Shown here: piece after piece, positions 47,868-55,876 of the stretch
Numbering within the stretch: the first letter of the stretch is position 1
Layout: each line of letters opens with the position of its first letter
NCBI GenBank assembly: GCA_963704595.1
Contig: OY969922.1
Location: 434,001-498,000, forward strand
Direction: 5' to 3'
Source: Acuticoccus sp963704595
GTDB taxonomy: Bacteria; Pseudomonadota; Alphaproteobacteria; Rhizobiales; Amorphaceae
DNA length: 64,000 nucleotides
Made by a program: the position numbers and the translations under genes
The notes under the pieces: generated by a model
The model's input: only the letters and a program-made list of their open reading frames with translations
Told to the model about the DNA's origin: nothing
Databases searched by the model: none

Positions 47868-47887
47868 CTGTCAATGCATTTTGACAG
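47868..47887. promoter_or_regulatory. Inverted repeat carrying TTGACA on both strands
   Basis: CTGTCAA-TGCATT-TTGACAG has perfect 7-bp arms, so a consensus -35 hexamer TTGACA faces each way. On the minus strand the palindromic operator sits where the -10 should be. No convincing -10 was found on the plus strand. The 284-bp gap to the DUF992 gene holds nothing else I could identify. Confidence 0.5.
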
Positions 47888-48123
47888 TGCCGCGAACGCT
47901 GTTTGCGGCGCCTTTCTCAGGCGGGGCGGCCGGGGTCCGAGCCTGCGCGAAATCGGCTGATCGGGGACCCCGTTCGGCCCTTGGCAAATCGCATTCGGCG
48001 TGCCAACTCAATGCTTTCCACGACCCGCGACAGGGGCGCCCGGGGCACCGTCCTCGACGTTCCGGTCTCGGCCATTTCCCGATGACCCCTGCCCCGCATC
48101 CACTTGAAGAGACTGGAATTCCA

Positions 48124-48588
48124 ATGAAGACGTTGACCATCCTCGCCTGCGCCGCCGCCGCTCTTCTCGCAGCCCCGGCCGCGAACGCCGCGGAAGGCAC
48201 CGACATGGGCGTGCTCACCTGCACCCTGACCGACGTCACGAACGTTGTCGTCTACACCGACGAGAAGTTCAGCTGCGTGTTCAAGCCGAAGAATGGCGAG
48301 CCGTACAACTACGCCGGTCAGATCAAGAGCATCGGCATCGACCTTTCGGTGACCAAGGATATGACGCTGGTGTGGGCCGTCCTCACCACCCGCACCGATG
48401 GTGACGTCGGCAACCAGCTCCGCGGCGACTATGTGGGCGCTGGCGCGGATGTCGAGGTCGGCGCAGGTGTCGGCCTGAACGCACTGGTCGGCGGCAGCGA
48501 GCGTGCCATCACCCTGCAGCCGGTCAGCGTCTCGGGCTCGATCGGCGCCGGCGCCTCCATCGGCATCGAGACCTTCGAGCTCCGCTGA
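48124..48588 (+). CDS. DUF992 family secreted protein
   Basis: The 154-aa protein has a clear signal peptide (residues 1-22, ending ANAAEG). The mature domain follows the DUF992 pattern: MGVLTCTL, a second Cys in FSCVF, VTKDMTLVWAVL, and a Gly/Ala/Val-rich end (YVGAGADVEVGAGVGLNALVGG in two parts). The two Cys residues could form a disulfide in the periplasm. This family is almost confined to alphaproteobacteria and has no known function. It stands alone, with its own hairpin after the stop. Confidence 0.88.
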   Translation: MKTLTILACAAAALLAAPAANAAEGTDMGVLTCTLTDVTNVVVYTDEKFSCVFKPKNGEPYNYAGQIKSIGIDLSVTKDMTLVWAVLTTRTDGDVGNQLRGDYVGAGADVEVGAGVGLNALVGGSERAITLQPVSVSGSIGAGASIGIETFELR

Positions 48589-48597
48589 GCCTGACAC

Positions 48598-48633
48598 GCC
48601 GCCGCCGGGGGCCTGAAGCCCACCGGCGGCGGC
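48598..48633 (+). terminator. Strong GC hairpin after the DUF992 gene
   Basis: GCCGCCGCCGG pairs perfectly with CCGGCGGCGGC (11 bp) around a 14-base loop, starting 9 bp after the stop. There is no T-tract, as is common in GC-rich alphaproteobacteria. Confidence 0.6.
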
Positions 48634-48659
48634 CTCCGGCCCGGTCCGCCGCGCGGTTG

Positions 48660-49931
48660 ATGCGCGGCGGCTGCCGCCGTACGGTCGCTGCCGTCCCACC
48701 GAACCGGGAGGCCGTCCTGAGGCCGGAAATCTCAGCCTCCGAGGCGCGCCGCATCGCTTTGACCGCGCAGGGCTTCAACGGCCTGTCGCGGTCAGGGCCC
48801 GCCGGACCGGCGCAGCTTCGCCGCGAGATCGCGCGGCTGGGCCTCCTCCAGATCGACAGCGTGAACGTCCTCGCCCGCGCGCATTATCTGCCGCTCTACT
48901 CCCGCCTCGGCGCCTACGATCCCGACCTGCTCGACGCGCTGATCGCCGGCAGGCCACGGCGCTATTTCGAGTACTGGGGGCACGAGGCGTCGCTGCTTCC
49001 GCTCGACTGCCACCCGCTCCTGCGCTGGCGGATGGAGCGGGCGCGCCGCGGGGAGGGCGTCTGGCGGCAGCTCGACGCGTACGCCGGAGAGCGCCGTGCC
49101 GAGGCAGACGCGCTGCTGGCGCAGATCGCCGCCGAGGGGCCGCTCGCCGCGTCCGACCTTGCGCAGTCTGCCGCGCGCAAGGGCATGTGGGTCTGGAGCG
49201 AGGCCAAGCACGCCATGGAATGGCTGTTCTGGGCCGGCCTCGTCGCCTCGACGCACCGTCGCGGCAGCTTCGAGCGGGTCTACGACCTTCCCGAGCGGGT
49301 GCTCCCGCGCGCCGTTCTGGCGCTGCCCACCCCTAGCGGCCGGGATGCGCGCCGTGCCCTGATCGCGCGCGCTGCCCGCGCGCTCGGCATCGCCACCGCC
49401 GCCGACCTTCGCGACTATTATCGCGTGCCGGCGCAGGACACGCCGCAGCCCGTCGAGGAGCTCGTCGAGGAGGGGACGCTCATCCCCGTCCGCGTGCGCG
49501 GATGGCCGCAGCAGGCCTACCTCCACAGGGACGCACGCGCCGGCCGCAAGCTCGCGGGAGCGACGCTCCTCTCTCCGTTCGATCCGCTGATCTGGCACCG
49601 GCCGCGGACCGAGCGGCTGTTCGGCTTCCGCTACCGGCTCGAGATCTACACCCCCGCCCACAAGCGCGAGCATGGCTACTACGTCCTGCCGTTCCTGATG
49701 GACGGGGCGCTGGTCGCACGGGTGGACCTCAAGGCCGACCGCAAGGCCGGCGTCCTCCTCGTCCAGCAGGCGCACCTGGAGCCGGGCGCGCCGCCCGCCA
49801 CCGCCGAGCGACTCGCGGACGAACTCCGCCTGATGGCGTCGTGGCTCGGCCTGCCGGACATAGCGTGCGTCAACGCATCGGGAGACGTGCTGCCGTTCGG
49901 CCGCCGCGATGCGCAGGCTGACCGCGCCTGA
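48660..49931 (+). CDS. Winged-helix DNA-binding protein, YcaQ-like (DUF1006/HTH_42)
   Basis: The protein is up to 423 aa. It contains the YcaQ family features QIDSVNVLARAHYLPLYSRLG near residue 65 (split by the Asn-Val), YWGHEASLLP near residue 100 and FDPLIWHRPRTERLFGF in the C-terminal half. E. coli YcaQ is a DNA glycosylase that unhooks interstrand crosslinks, and the Streptomyces relative AlkX/AlkZ-type proteins protect natural-product producers. The start is uncertain: ATG 48660 has no ribosome site, while GGGAGG at 48705 precedes a CTG at 48717 just before the conserved part. It is not in an operon. Confidence 0.85.
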   Translation: MRGGCRRTVAAVPPNREAVLRPEISASEARRIALTAQGFNGLSRSGPAGPAQLRREIARLGLLQIDSVNVLARAHYLPLYSRLGAYDPDLLDALIAGRPRRYFEYWGHEASLLPLDCHPLLRWRMERARRGEGVWRQLDAYAGERRAEADALLAQIAAEGPLAASDLAQSAARKGMWVWSEAKHAMEWLFWAGLVASTHRRGSFERVYDLPERVLPRAVLALPTPSGRDARRALIARAARALGIATAADLRDYYRVPAQDTPQPVEELVEEGTLIPVRVRGWPQQAYLHRDARAGRKLAGATLLSPFDPLIWHRPRTERLFGFRYRLEIYTPAHKREHGYYVLPFLMDGALVARVDLKADRKAGVLLVQQAHLEPGAPPATAERLADELRLMASWLGLPDIACVNASGDVLPFGRRDAQADRA

Positions 49932-49936
49932 AGACG

Positions 49937-50965
49937 TCAGGCGGGGGCCGAGGCGCGCGCTGGTAGCGCGGCGCAGCTGTCGCCGAGGATCAGCTCTGGT
50001 GAGTAGACCACACGGCGCGCCTCGATGGGAGCCTTGGCGTCGATCCGCTCCACCAGGAAGCGGAGCGCCTGGTCGATCATCTCGCCCATCGGGTGTTCGG
50101 TGCGGGTGAGGCGGGGGCGGAGGCCCGTGACGCCCGGCAGGCTGTCGGTCGACACGATGGAGACGTCGCGCGGGCAGGCGAGCGACAGGTCGTCGAGCGC
50201 GCGCATGGCGCCCAGCGCCATCAGGCCGTTGGCGGCGTAGATTGCGCTGGGCCGGTCCGGCTGGCGCAGCATGTCGAGCGCGACCGAGTATGCCACCTCC
50301 TCGCGGAACTCGCCGCTTCTCACGTGCGCCGGATCGGGCGCGAGGCCGCGCTCGGCCATCGCGGCGGTCATTCCCTCGAGGCGGCCGGCGGCGGTGGAGA
50401 GGTAGAGCGGGCCGGTGATCGAGCCGATCCGGGTGTGGCCGAGGTCGAGGAGGTAGTTGGTGACGCGGCGGGCGGCGGCCGCGTTGTCGAGCGTGACGAG
50501 GTCGAACGGCTGGCCCTTGATGGCGCGGCCGAAGAGGACGACAGGCACGCCGCCGACATCGCGGGAGAGGCTCGCGTAACGCTCCGGCGGGCCGATGGGG
50601 GAGAAGATCACACCGTCGCACGAGAGCGAGCGGATGCGGGCGAGGACGCGGCGCTCGTTGTCGGGCTTCTCGTCCGAGTTGAAGACGACGAGGCTGTAGC
50701 CCCAGGCGGCGACGGCGGCCTCGGCGGCGCAGACGACGCGGGCGAAGAACGGGTTCTGGAGGTCCGCGACCACGAGGGCGACGAGCTGGCTGCGGCCGCG
50801 CTTCAGGTTACGCGCCGCGCTCGACGGGGCGTAGTCGAGCTTCTGGACTGCTTCGAGCACGCGCGCACGCAGCGCCGGGCTGACGTAGGCGGTGTCGTTC
50901 AGCACCGCCGAAACGGTCGCCGCCGATACGTCGGCCGCCTTCGCGACGTCCTTGATGCTCGCCAC
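49937..50965 (-). CDS. LacI-family transcriptional regulator
   Basis: The 342-aa repressor begins with the LacI helix-turn-helix (IKDVAKAADVSAATVSAVLN, residues 4-23), a hinge helix (SSAARNLKRGRS) and a periplasmic-binding-protein-like effector domain. The GTG start has GGAGGAGG upstream. It is divergent from the sugar ABC operon and most likely represses it, with the transported sugar as inducer. Two 18-bp near-identical repeats in the shared gap are candidate operators. Confidence 0.92.
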   Translation of the reverse strand: MASIKDVAKAADVSAATVSAVLNDTAYVSPALRARVLEAVQKLDYAPSSAARNLKRGRSQLVALVVADLQNPFFARVVCAAEAAVAAWGYSLVVFNSDEKPDNERRVLARIRSLSCDGVIFSPIGPPERYASLSRDVGGVPVVLFGRAIKGQPFDLVTLDNAAAARRVTNYLLDLGHTRIGSITGPLYLSTAAGRLEGMTAAMAERGLAPDPAHVRSGEFREEVAYSVALDMLRQPDRPSAIYAANGLMALGAMRALDDLSLACPRDVSIVSTDSLPGVTGLRPRLTRTEHPMGEMIDQALRFLVERIDAKAPIEARRVVYSPELILGDSCAALPARASAPA

Positions 50966-50978
50966 CCACCTCCTCCAA

Positions 50979-50996
50979 CGAAACGGTTCGCTGGCG
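50979..50996. promoter_or_regulatory. Candidate LacI-family operator, copy 1
   Basis: CGAAACGGTTCGCTGGCG matches copy 2 at 17 of 18 positions. Its first half is the near-palindrome CGAAACGGTTCG centred on CG, as LacI-family sites usually are. A perfect inverted repeat GCTGGCG-AATG-CGCCAGC at 50990-51007 overlaps it. It lies 13 bp upstream of the lacI start. Confidence 0.6.
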
Positions 50997-51098
50997 AATG
51001 CGCCAGCCTTTCCCTCGACTTCTCCGCTATTTGTGCGTTGAACCGAATGGTTTTAGCAATAGGGATCTTGCTTTGCGCCCGAGAACGCGCATTCTTGG

Positions 51099-51116
51099 CG
51101 AAACGGTTAGCTGGCG
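51099..51116. promoter_or_regulatory. Candidate LacI-family operator, copy 2
   Basis: CGAAACGGTTAGCTGGCG lies exactly 120 bp from copy 1 and 40 bp before the binding-protein ATG. Paired sites at such spacing could allow repression by looping or separate control of the two divergent genes. Confidence 0.6.
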
Positions 51117-51156
51117 TTCGCCCGCCACTTCGATAAAACAGGGAGGGGACAGCCCC

Positions 51157-52104
51157 ATGAGATTCATCGCCGTTGCGGCCATCGCCGCGACCGTCGCCGC
51201 CTCAGCCACCGCCGCACAGGCGCAGGACGGCGAAAAGCTGATCGGCGTCGTCTCGATCGCCGCGACCGAAGCCAACAACATGCGCTACATCTCCGGCGCC
51301 GAAGCCGCCGCCAAGGAACTCGGCTGGACCGTCTCGGTCGTCGACGCTGCCGGCAGCGCCGACCAGGCCAACTCCGCGATCCAGAACTTCGTCGGCCGCG
51401 GCGCCGACGCCGTGATCGACATGGTGTTCCCCTACTCCTCCATCGGCGCGGGCCTCCGCGCAGCGTCCGACGCCGGCATCCCGGTCGTGACCTGGGGCGG
51501 CGGGCTCGGCAGCACGGTCGCCTCCACCAACGGCTCGGGCGCGCCGATCGCGGCCCCGGTCATCGACAAGATGATCGAGGACATGGGCGGCTCGGGCAGC
51601 ATCCTGGCGCTCACCTATCGCACCGGCGAAGTCTGCCGGAACCGCGAGACGCTGCTCGACGAGAAGCTCGCCGACCATCCGGACATCGACGTCACCAAGA
51701 ACGAGGTCCGCATTCCGGGCTACTTCGAGGACGGCGCGCAGTACGCCAACGCCTGGCTCGCCTCCCACCCTCCGGGCGACGGCAACCTCGCCATCTGGGG
51801 CTGCTGGGACGACCCCGCGATCGGCGCCATCGGCGCGCTGCGCCAGCAGGGCCGCACCGACGTGATGGTCTATGGCGTCAACGGCAATGCGCAGGCGCTG
51901 GAGAACATCAAGCGCGGCCACATGACCGCCACCGCGTGGGAAGACAGCTACGCCGAGGGCAATGACATGGTGAAGCGCCTCGCCGAGATCATCGAGGCGG
52001 GCGATTCCTGGGAGCCGAAGGCGGCGGAAGTGCCGGCCGTGCTGGTGACGCAGGAGAACATCGAGGCCTTCCTCGAGGAACACCCGGACGCCTACGGTAA
52101 CTGA
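51157..52104 (+). CDS. Sugar ABC transporter substrate-binding protein (RbsB-like)
   Basis: The 315-aa periplasmic protein starts at ATG 51157 after GGGAGGGG. The signal peptide ends ATAAQAQDG. The body follows the Peripla_BP_4 fold (DQANSAIQNFVGRGADAVID near residue 75, then VVTWGGG and VYGVNGNAQALENIKRG). It captures a sugar or polyol for the following ATPase and permease. The ligand cannot be named; the lactonase at the operon end suggests an aldonic acid or lactone route. Confidence 0.9.
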   Translation: MRFIAVAAIAATVAASATAAQAQDGEKLIGVVSIAATEANNMRYISGAEAAAKELGWTVSVVDAAGSADQANSAIQNFVGRGADAVIDMVFPYSSIGAGLRAASDAGIPVVTWGGGLGSTVASTNGSGAPIAAPVIDKMIEDMGGSGSILALTYRTGEVCRNRETLLDEKLADHPDIDVTKNEVRIPGYFEDGAQYANAWLASHPPGDGNLAIWGCWDDPAIGAIGALRQQGRTDVMVYGVNGNAQALENIKRGHMTATAWEDSYAEGNDMVKRLAEIIEAGDSWEPKAAEVPAVLVTQENIEAFLEEHPDAYGN

Positions 52105-52108
52105 TCCG

Positions 52109-53671
52109 ATGCAGCGAACGACAGCGGCTCCGGCCGCCACGAACGAGAAGGGAGGCGCCGGCGACCGGCGCCTCTTCCTGTCTGCGGACGGGATCGCCAA
52201 GGCCTACGGTGGCGTCCAGGCGCTGAAGGGCGTGTCGCTCGCGGTGCGCGAAGGCGAGGTCCACGGCCTCGTCGGCGCCAACGGGGCCGGCAAGTCGACC
52301 CTCATCAAGATCCTCGCCGGTCTCACGGCTGCGGACGCCGGGCGCATCACGGTGGACGGTAAGCCCGTCGCCATCGACACGCCGCACGCGGCGAACGAAC
52401 TCGGCATGAGCTTCATCCACCAGGAGCTCGCCTTCATCCCCGAGATGAGCGTGATCGAGAACATCATGCTCGGCCTCCCAAAACCCTCGCGGCTCGGCAT
52501 CATCGACTGGCGCGCCATCGAGCGCGACGTCGCCCCCGTCGCCGAGCGGGTCGGCCTCAACGTGCCGTTCCACGCCAAGGCGCGCACGCTGTCGACGGCG
52601 GAGGCGTGGCTCGTCAACATCTGCCGCGCGCTGGTGAGGAAGTGTCGGCTCCTGGTGATGGACGAGCCGACCGCCTCGCTCTCCGCCCGCGAGGCGGAGC
52701 GGCTCCTCGAGATCGTCGAGGACCTGTCGCGCTCCGGCGTCGCGGTCCTCTACGTCTCCCACCGGCTCGACGAGATCCTCCGTCTCTGCCACACCGTCAC
52801 CGCCTTCCGCGACGGCGAGTCGGTTGCCGCGCTGTCCGGCGACGGCCTGACGCGCGAGGCGCTGATGGACGCCATCGTCGGCGGCAGCGTCGAGACGATG
52901 CCGGCCGAGGCGCGCGTCAACCATGAGCGCACGACCGTTGCGCTGGAAGTGCGCGGCCTTGCCCGCGCGCCGATGGTGAAGGGCGTCGACCTCACGCTCC
53001 ACGATGGCGAGGTGCTCGGCATCGGCGGCCTCGTCGGCGCCGGCCGCAGCGAGCTGGCGCGCCTCATCTACGGCGTCGACCGCCCGCACGAGGGCGCCAT
53101 GACCCTGCGCGGCAAGCCCTACGCCCCGTCGAGCCCGACGGAGGCGGTCCGCGCGGGCCTCGGCTTCGTGCCGGAGGAGCGGCGGTCCGAGGGGCTGATC
53201 CTCACCAAGGGCGTCGCCTTCAACATGCAGCTCGCCAACCTTGCGAACATCGTGAGGAGCCCCGCGCTGCCGCTGATCGACTACGGCAAGCGGCGGTCGC
53301 AGACCGAGGAGATCGTCCGCAGCCTCGCGGTGAAGACGCCGGACATCGAGACCCACGTCGGCCGGCTCTCCGGTGGCAACCAGCAGAAGGTGGTGATCGG
53401 CCGCTGGCTCCTGCGCCGGCCGGAGGTTCTGATCCTCGACGAGCCGACCCGCGGCGTCGACGTCGGCGCCCGAGGCGAGATCCACCGCCTGATCCGCGCC
53501 ATCGCCGCCGACGGCATGGCCGTCATCGTCATCTCCTCCGAGCCCGACGAACTCCCCGATCTTTGCGACCGCGTGCTCGTCATGGTGGAGGGCCGCATCG
53601 TGCGCGAGCTCTCCGGCGACGAGATGACCCGCAACGCCATCATCAGCGCCAGCTACGCGTCAGCCACCTGA
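52109..53671 (+). CDS. Sugar ABC transporter ATP-binding protein, RbsA/MglA type
   Basis: The 520-aa protein contains two ABC domains, as in RbsA. The first is canonical (GANGAGKST, Walker B LLVMDEP). The second has the degenerate P-loop GLVGAGRSE and signature LSGGNQQKVVIGRWL, the usual asymmetry of this family. It starts 4 bp after the binding-protein stop. It powers import through the next-gene permease. Confidence 0.93.
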   Translation: MQRTTAAPAATNEKGGAGDRRLFLSADGIAKAYGGVQALKGVSLAVREGEVHGLVGANGAGKSTLIKILAGLTAADAGRITVDGKPVAIDTPHAANELGMSFIHQELAFIPEMSVIENIMLGLPKPSRLGIIDWRAIERDVAPVAERVGLNVPFHAKARTLSTAEAWLVNICRALVRKCRLLVMDEPTASLSAREAERLLEIVEDLSRSGVAVLYVSHRLDEILRLCHTVTAFRDGESVAALSGDGLTREALMDAIVGGSVETMPAEARVNHERTTVALEVRGLARAPMVKGVDLTLHDGEVLGIGGLVGAGRSELARLIYGVDRPHEGAMTLRGKPYAPSSPTEAVRAGLGFVPEERRSEGLILTKGVAFNMQLANLANIVRSPALPLIDYGKRRSQTEEIVRSLAVKTPDIETHVGRLSGGNQQKVVIGRWLLRRPEVLILDEPTRGVDVGARGEIHRLIRAIAADGMAVIVISSEPDELPDLCDRVLVMVEGRIVRELSGDEMTRNAIISASYASAT

Positions 53672-53681
53672 GGCCAGAGCC

Positions 53682-54678
53682 ATGACCGACATTTCCGTTT
53701 CCCGCCGCAGGCTGTCGCCGCGCCAGAAGGCAGGCCTCGCCTTCTTCGCCCGCTACGCGACCATCCTCGGCCTCCTCGCGATGATCGCGGCGTTCTCGAT
53801 CCTGTCGCCCCGCGCGTTCCCGACGGTGCTCAACTTCACCAACGTCCTCAACCAGGCCTCGCTCGCCATCATCATCGCGAGCGGGCTGACGATGGCGGTG
53901 ATCGTCGGCGAGCTCGACCTTTCCATCGGCTTCGCGGCGAGCCTCCACGGCATCCTCGTCACCGGGCTCATTGTGGCGTCGGGGCTGCCGATCCCGGTCG
54001 CGATCCTCGTCGTGCTGGCGGCTGGCGCGCTGATCGGCCTCGTCAACGGGCTGGTGGTGACGAAGCTCAAGGTCAACTCCGTCATCGCGACGCTCGGCGT
54101 CGGCACCATCCTCACGGGCCTCGCCTTCGCCTATTCGGCTGGCGTGCCCATCGTGTCGGGCGTGCCGGAAGCCTTCCTCGAAATCTCGCTCGGCCGCTGG
54201 CTGTGGGGTATTCCGAACAACATCATCATCATGGCCGTGGTCGTCATCGTCCTGTGGGTGGTGGTGGAGCGGACCTCGATCGGGCAGGAGATCCAGGCGG
54301 TCGGCGGCAACCCTGCTGCGGCGCGCCTTGCGGGCATCTCGGTCGACCGGATCAAGATCCTCGGCTTCGTCATCTCCGGGATGTGCGCGGCGCTGACCGG
54401 CATTCTGCTCGCCTCCCGCCTCGGCTCCGGCACCGCGAGCGCGGCCGACGGTTACCTCCTCACCGCCTTCGCGGCCGTCTTCCTCGGCTCGGCGACGCTG
54501 CGGGACGGCGAGTTCCACATCCTCGGGCACCGTCATCGGCGCGCTGGTGATCGCGTTCGGCTTCAATGGGCTCAATATCTTCGGTGCGCCGACCTTCTCG
54601 CAGTACATGCTGCAGGGCGGCATCCTGATCGTCGCGGTGGGCCTGTCGAGCCTCGGCCGCTCCATCGCCGAACGCTAG
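53682..54678 (+). CDS. Sugar ABC transporter permease, RbsC type, with one apparent frameshift
   Basis: The intact protein would be about 331 aa with 8-10 membrane helices. It has the family segment VGGNPAAARLAGI, FVISGMCAALTGI and a helix after GTVIGALVIAFGFNGLNIF. The frame breaks at a G3 run (54525-54527): reading GG gives HILGTVIGALV and continues to a TAG at 54676, ending SSLGRSIAER. Without the repair the last 55 or so residues become Arg-rich nonsense that overruns the next gene's start. The gene follows the ATPase by 10 bp. Confidence 0.88.
54525..54527 (+). other. Frame break 6 in the sugar permease (G3 run)
   Basis: ATC CTC GGG CAC in the upstream frame becomes ATC CTC GGC ACC when one G is removed, restoring the conserved permease C-terminus. 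Confidence 0.75.
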
Positions 54679-54688
54679 GGGAAACGCG

Positions 54689-55519
54689 ATGACCGACACA
54701 GTGTGGGATGTCCATGTCCTTGAGTACGCCCGCTCGAAGGATCAGCTCGTCGCAGGCATCGTCCACGGCGCGCACGACGGCGGGGTGGTGGATCTTCCCT
54801 TCGCCTTCGTGCTGGCGCGGAGCGGCGATCGCGTCGTCCTCATCGACACCGGCTTCCTGAAGGACGGCCCCGGCGGCGAGTTCGCGGAAAAGTTCGGCAT
54901 CCCGTACTGGGTTTCGCCGGTGCGGATGCTCGCCGAACTCGGCGTGAAGCCGGAGGACGTGACCGACATCGTCCTCTCCCACGCCCACTTCGACCACATG
55001 GGCGGCATCTCCGCCTTCCCCACCGCGCGGCTCCACATCCAGAAGCGGGAGTATCTGTCGTGGATGGAGATGCTGGCGCTGCCGCGCCAGTTCGGCGTGC
55101 TGACCGAGATCATCAACCCGGCCGACATGCGGTCCGCCTACGACGCGTCCATCGAGCACCGGCTCAACCTCGTCGACGGCGACCGGGACGACTTCTTCCC
55201 CGGCCTTCACCTGCGGTTCGGCCCCGGCCATACGCTGGGGCAGCAGTTCGTGATCGTGCACACGCACCGCGGCGAGATCGTGGTGGCGGGCGACTGCGTC
55301 TATTCCAAGCGCAACCTCTGCGGTCACCACGACAGCGGCGTCTATGCTCCACTCGCCAACGCGGCGGGCAGCACGTGGGACCAGCTCGTCACCATGGACA
55401 GGATCAACCAGAAGATCGGCGGCGACCTCACGCGCCTCATCATCCTGCACGACAGCGACCGCTGGCCTCACCTCAACGAGGTGGCTGAGGTGGACGGCTT
55501 CAAGATCCTCAAGGTGTAA
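54689..55519 (+). CDS. Metallo-beta-lactamase fold hydrolase, N-acyl-homoserine lactonase-like (AttM/AiiA group)
   Basis: The 276-aa enzyme has the zinc motif HAHFDHMGG (about residues 101-109), a later GHTLGQQ histidine, VVAGDCVYSK with the bridging Asp, and a C-terminal HDSDRWPH. This pattern and length fit the AttM/AiiA lactonase group, which opens homoserine lactones, though many members hydrolyse other lactones or esters. It lies 10 bp after the repaired permease stop, so it belongs to the sugar operon. A sugar-lactone substrate is at least as likely as quorum quenching. Confidence 0.87.
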   Translation: MTDTVWDVHVLEYARSKDQLVAGIVHGAHDGGVVDLPFAFVLARSGDRVVLIDTGFLKDGPGGEFAEKFGIPYWVSPVRMLAELGVKPEDVTDIVLSHAHFDHMGGISAFPTARLHIQKREYLSWMEMLALPRQFGVLTEIINPADMRSAYDASIEHRLNLVDGDRDDFFPGLHLRFGPGHTLGQQFVIVHTHRGEIVVAGDCVYSKRNLCGHHDSGVYAPLANAAGSTWDQLVTMDRINQKIGGDLTRLIILHDSDRWPHLNEVAEVDGFKILKV

Positions 55520-55876
55520 GCATTCATGCTGCGGAGCAGGGTCCGGCGGTAAAAAACTCCGCTTCAACTCGCGCCTGCGGTGCATTCGCGCGCTAGAACA
55601 ACGCGCCGCGGCGATATTGATCTTGCTCTGGCTGCTCAGGGCTGGTTGCGCGTATCGCCGGGATTTCGGGCCTGTGTAACGTGCCGAAAAGATAACGCGT
55701 TTCACAATGGTGGATGTGCTGAATCCGTGACACTCCGGCCGGAAGTCATGCCGGAAGTCCATGCATTACTTCATATGGATTTCGGACGGAGAGATCAGTC
55801 GATACACGTACGGGTCATGTAAGGCTGCTCGCGCTGCCTCCGGGCAAGCACAGTGGCGTATGTGAAAGAGCCTGTG
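55520..55876. other. Intergenic region before the autotransporter
   Basis: This 357-bp gap has lower GC than its surroundings and no convincing ORF. It contains a short direct repeat CCGGAAGTC/CCGGAAGTCC near 55738-55760 and an AT-rich run TAAAAAAC near 55552. The promoter of the autotransporter gene is expected here but no consensus stood out. Confidence 0.4.
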
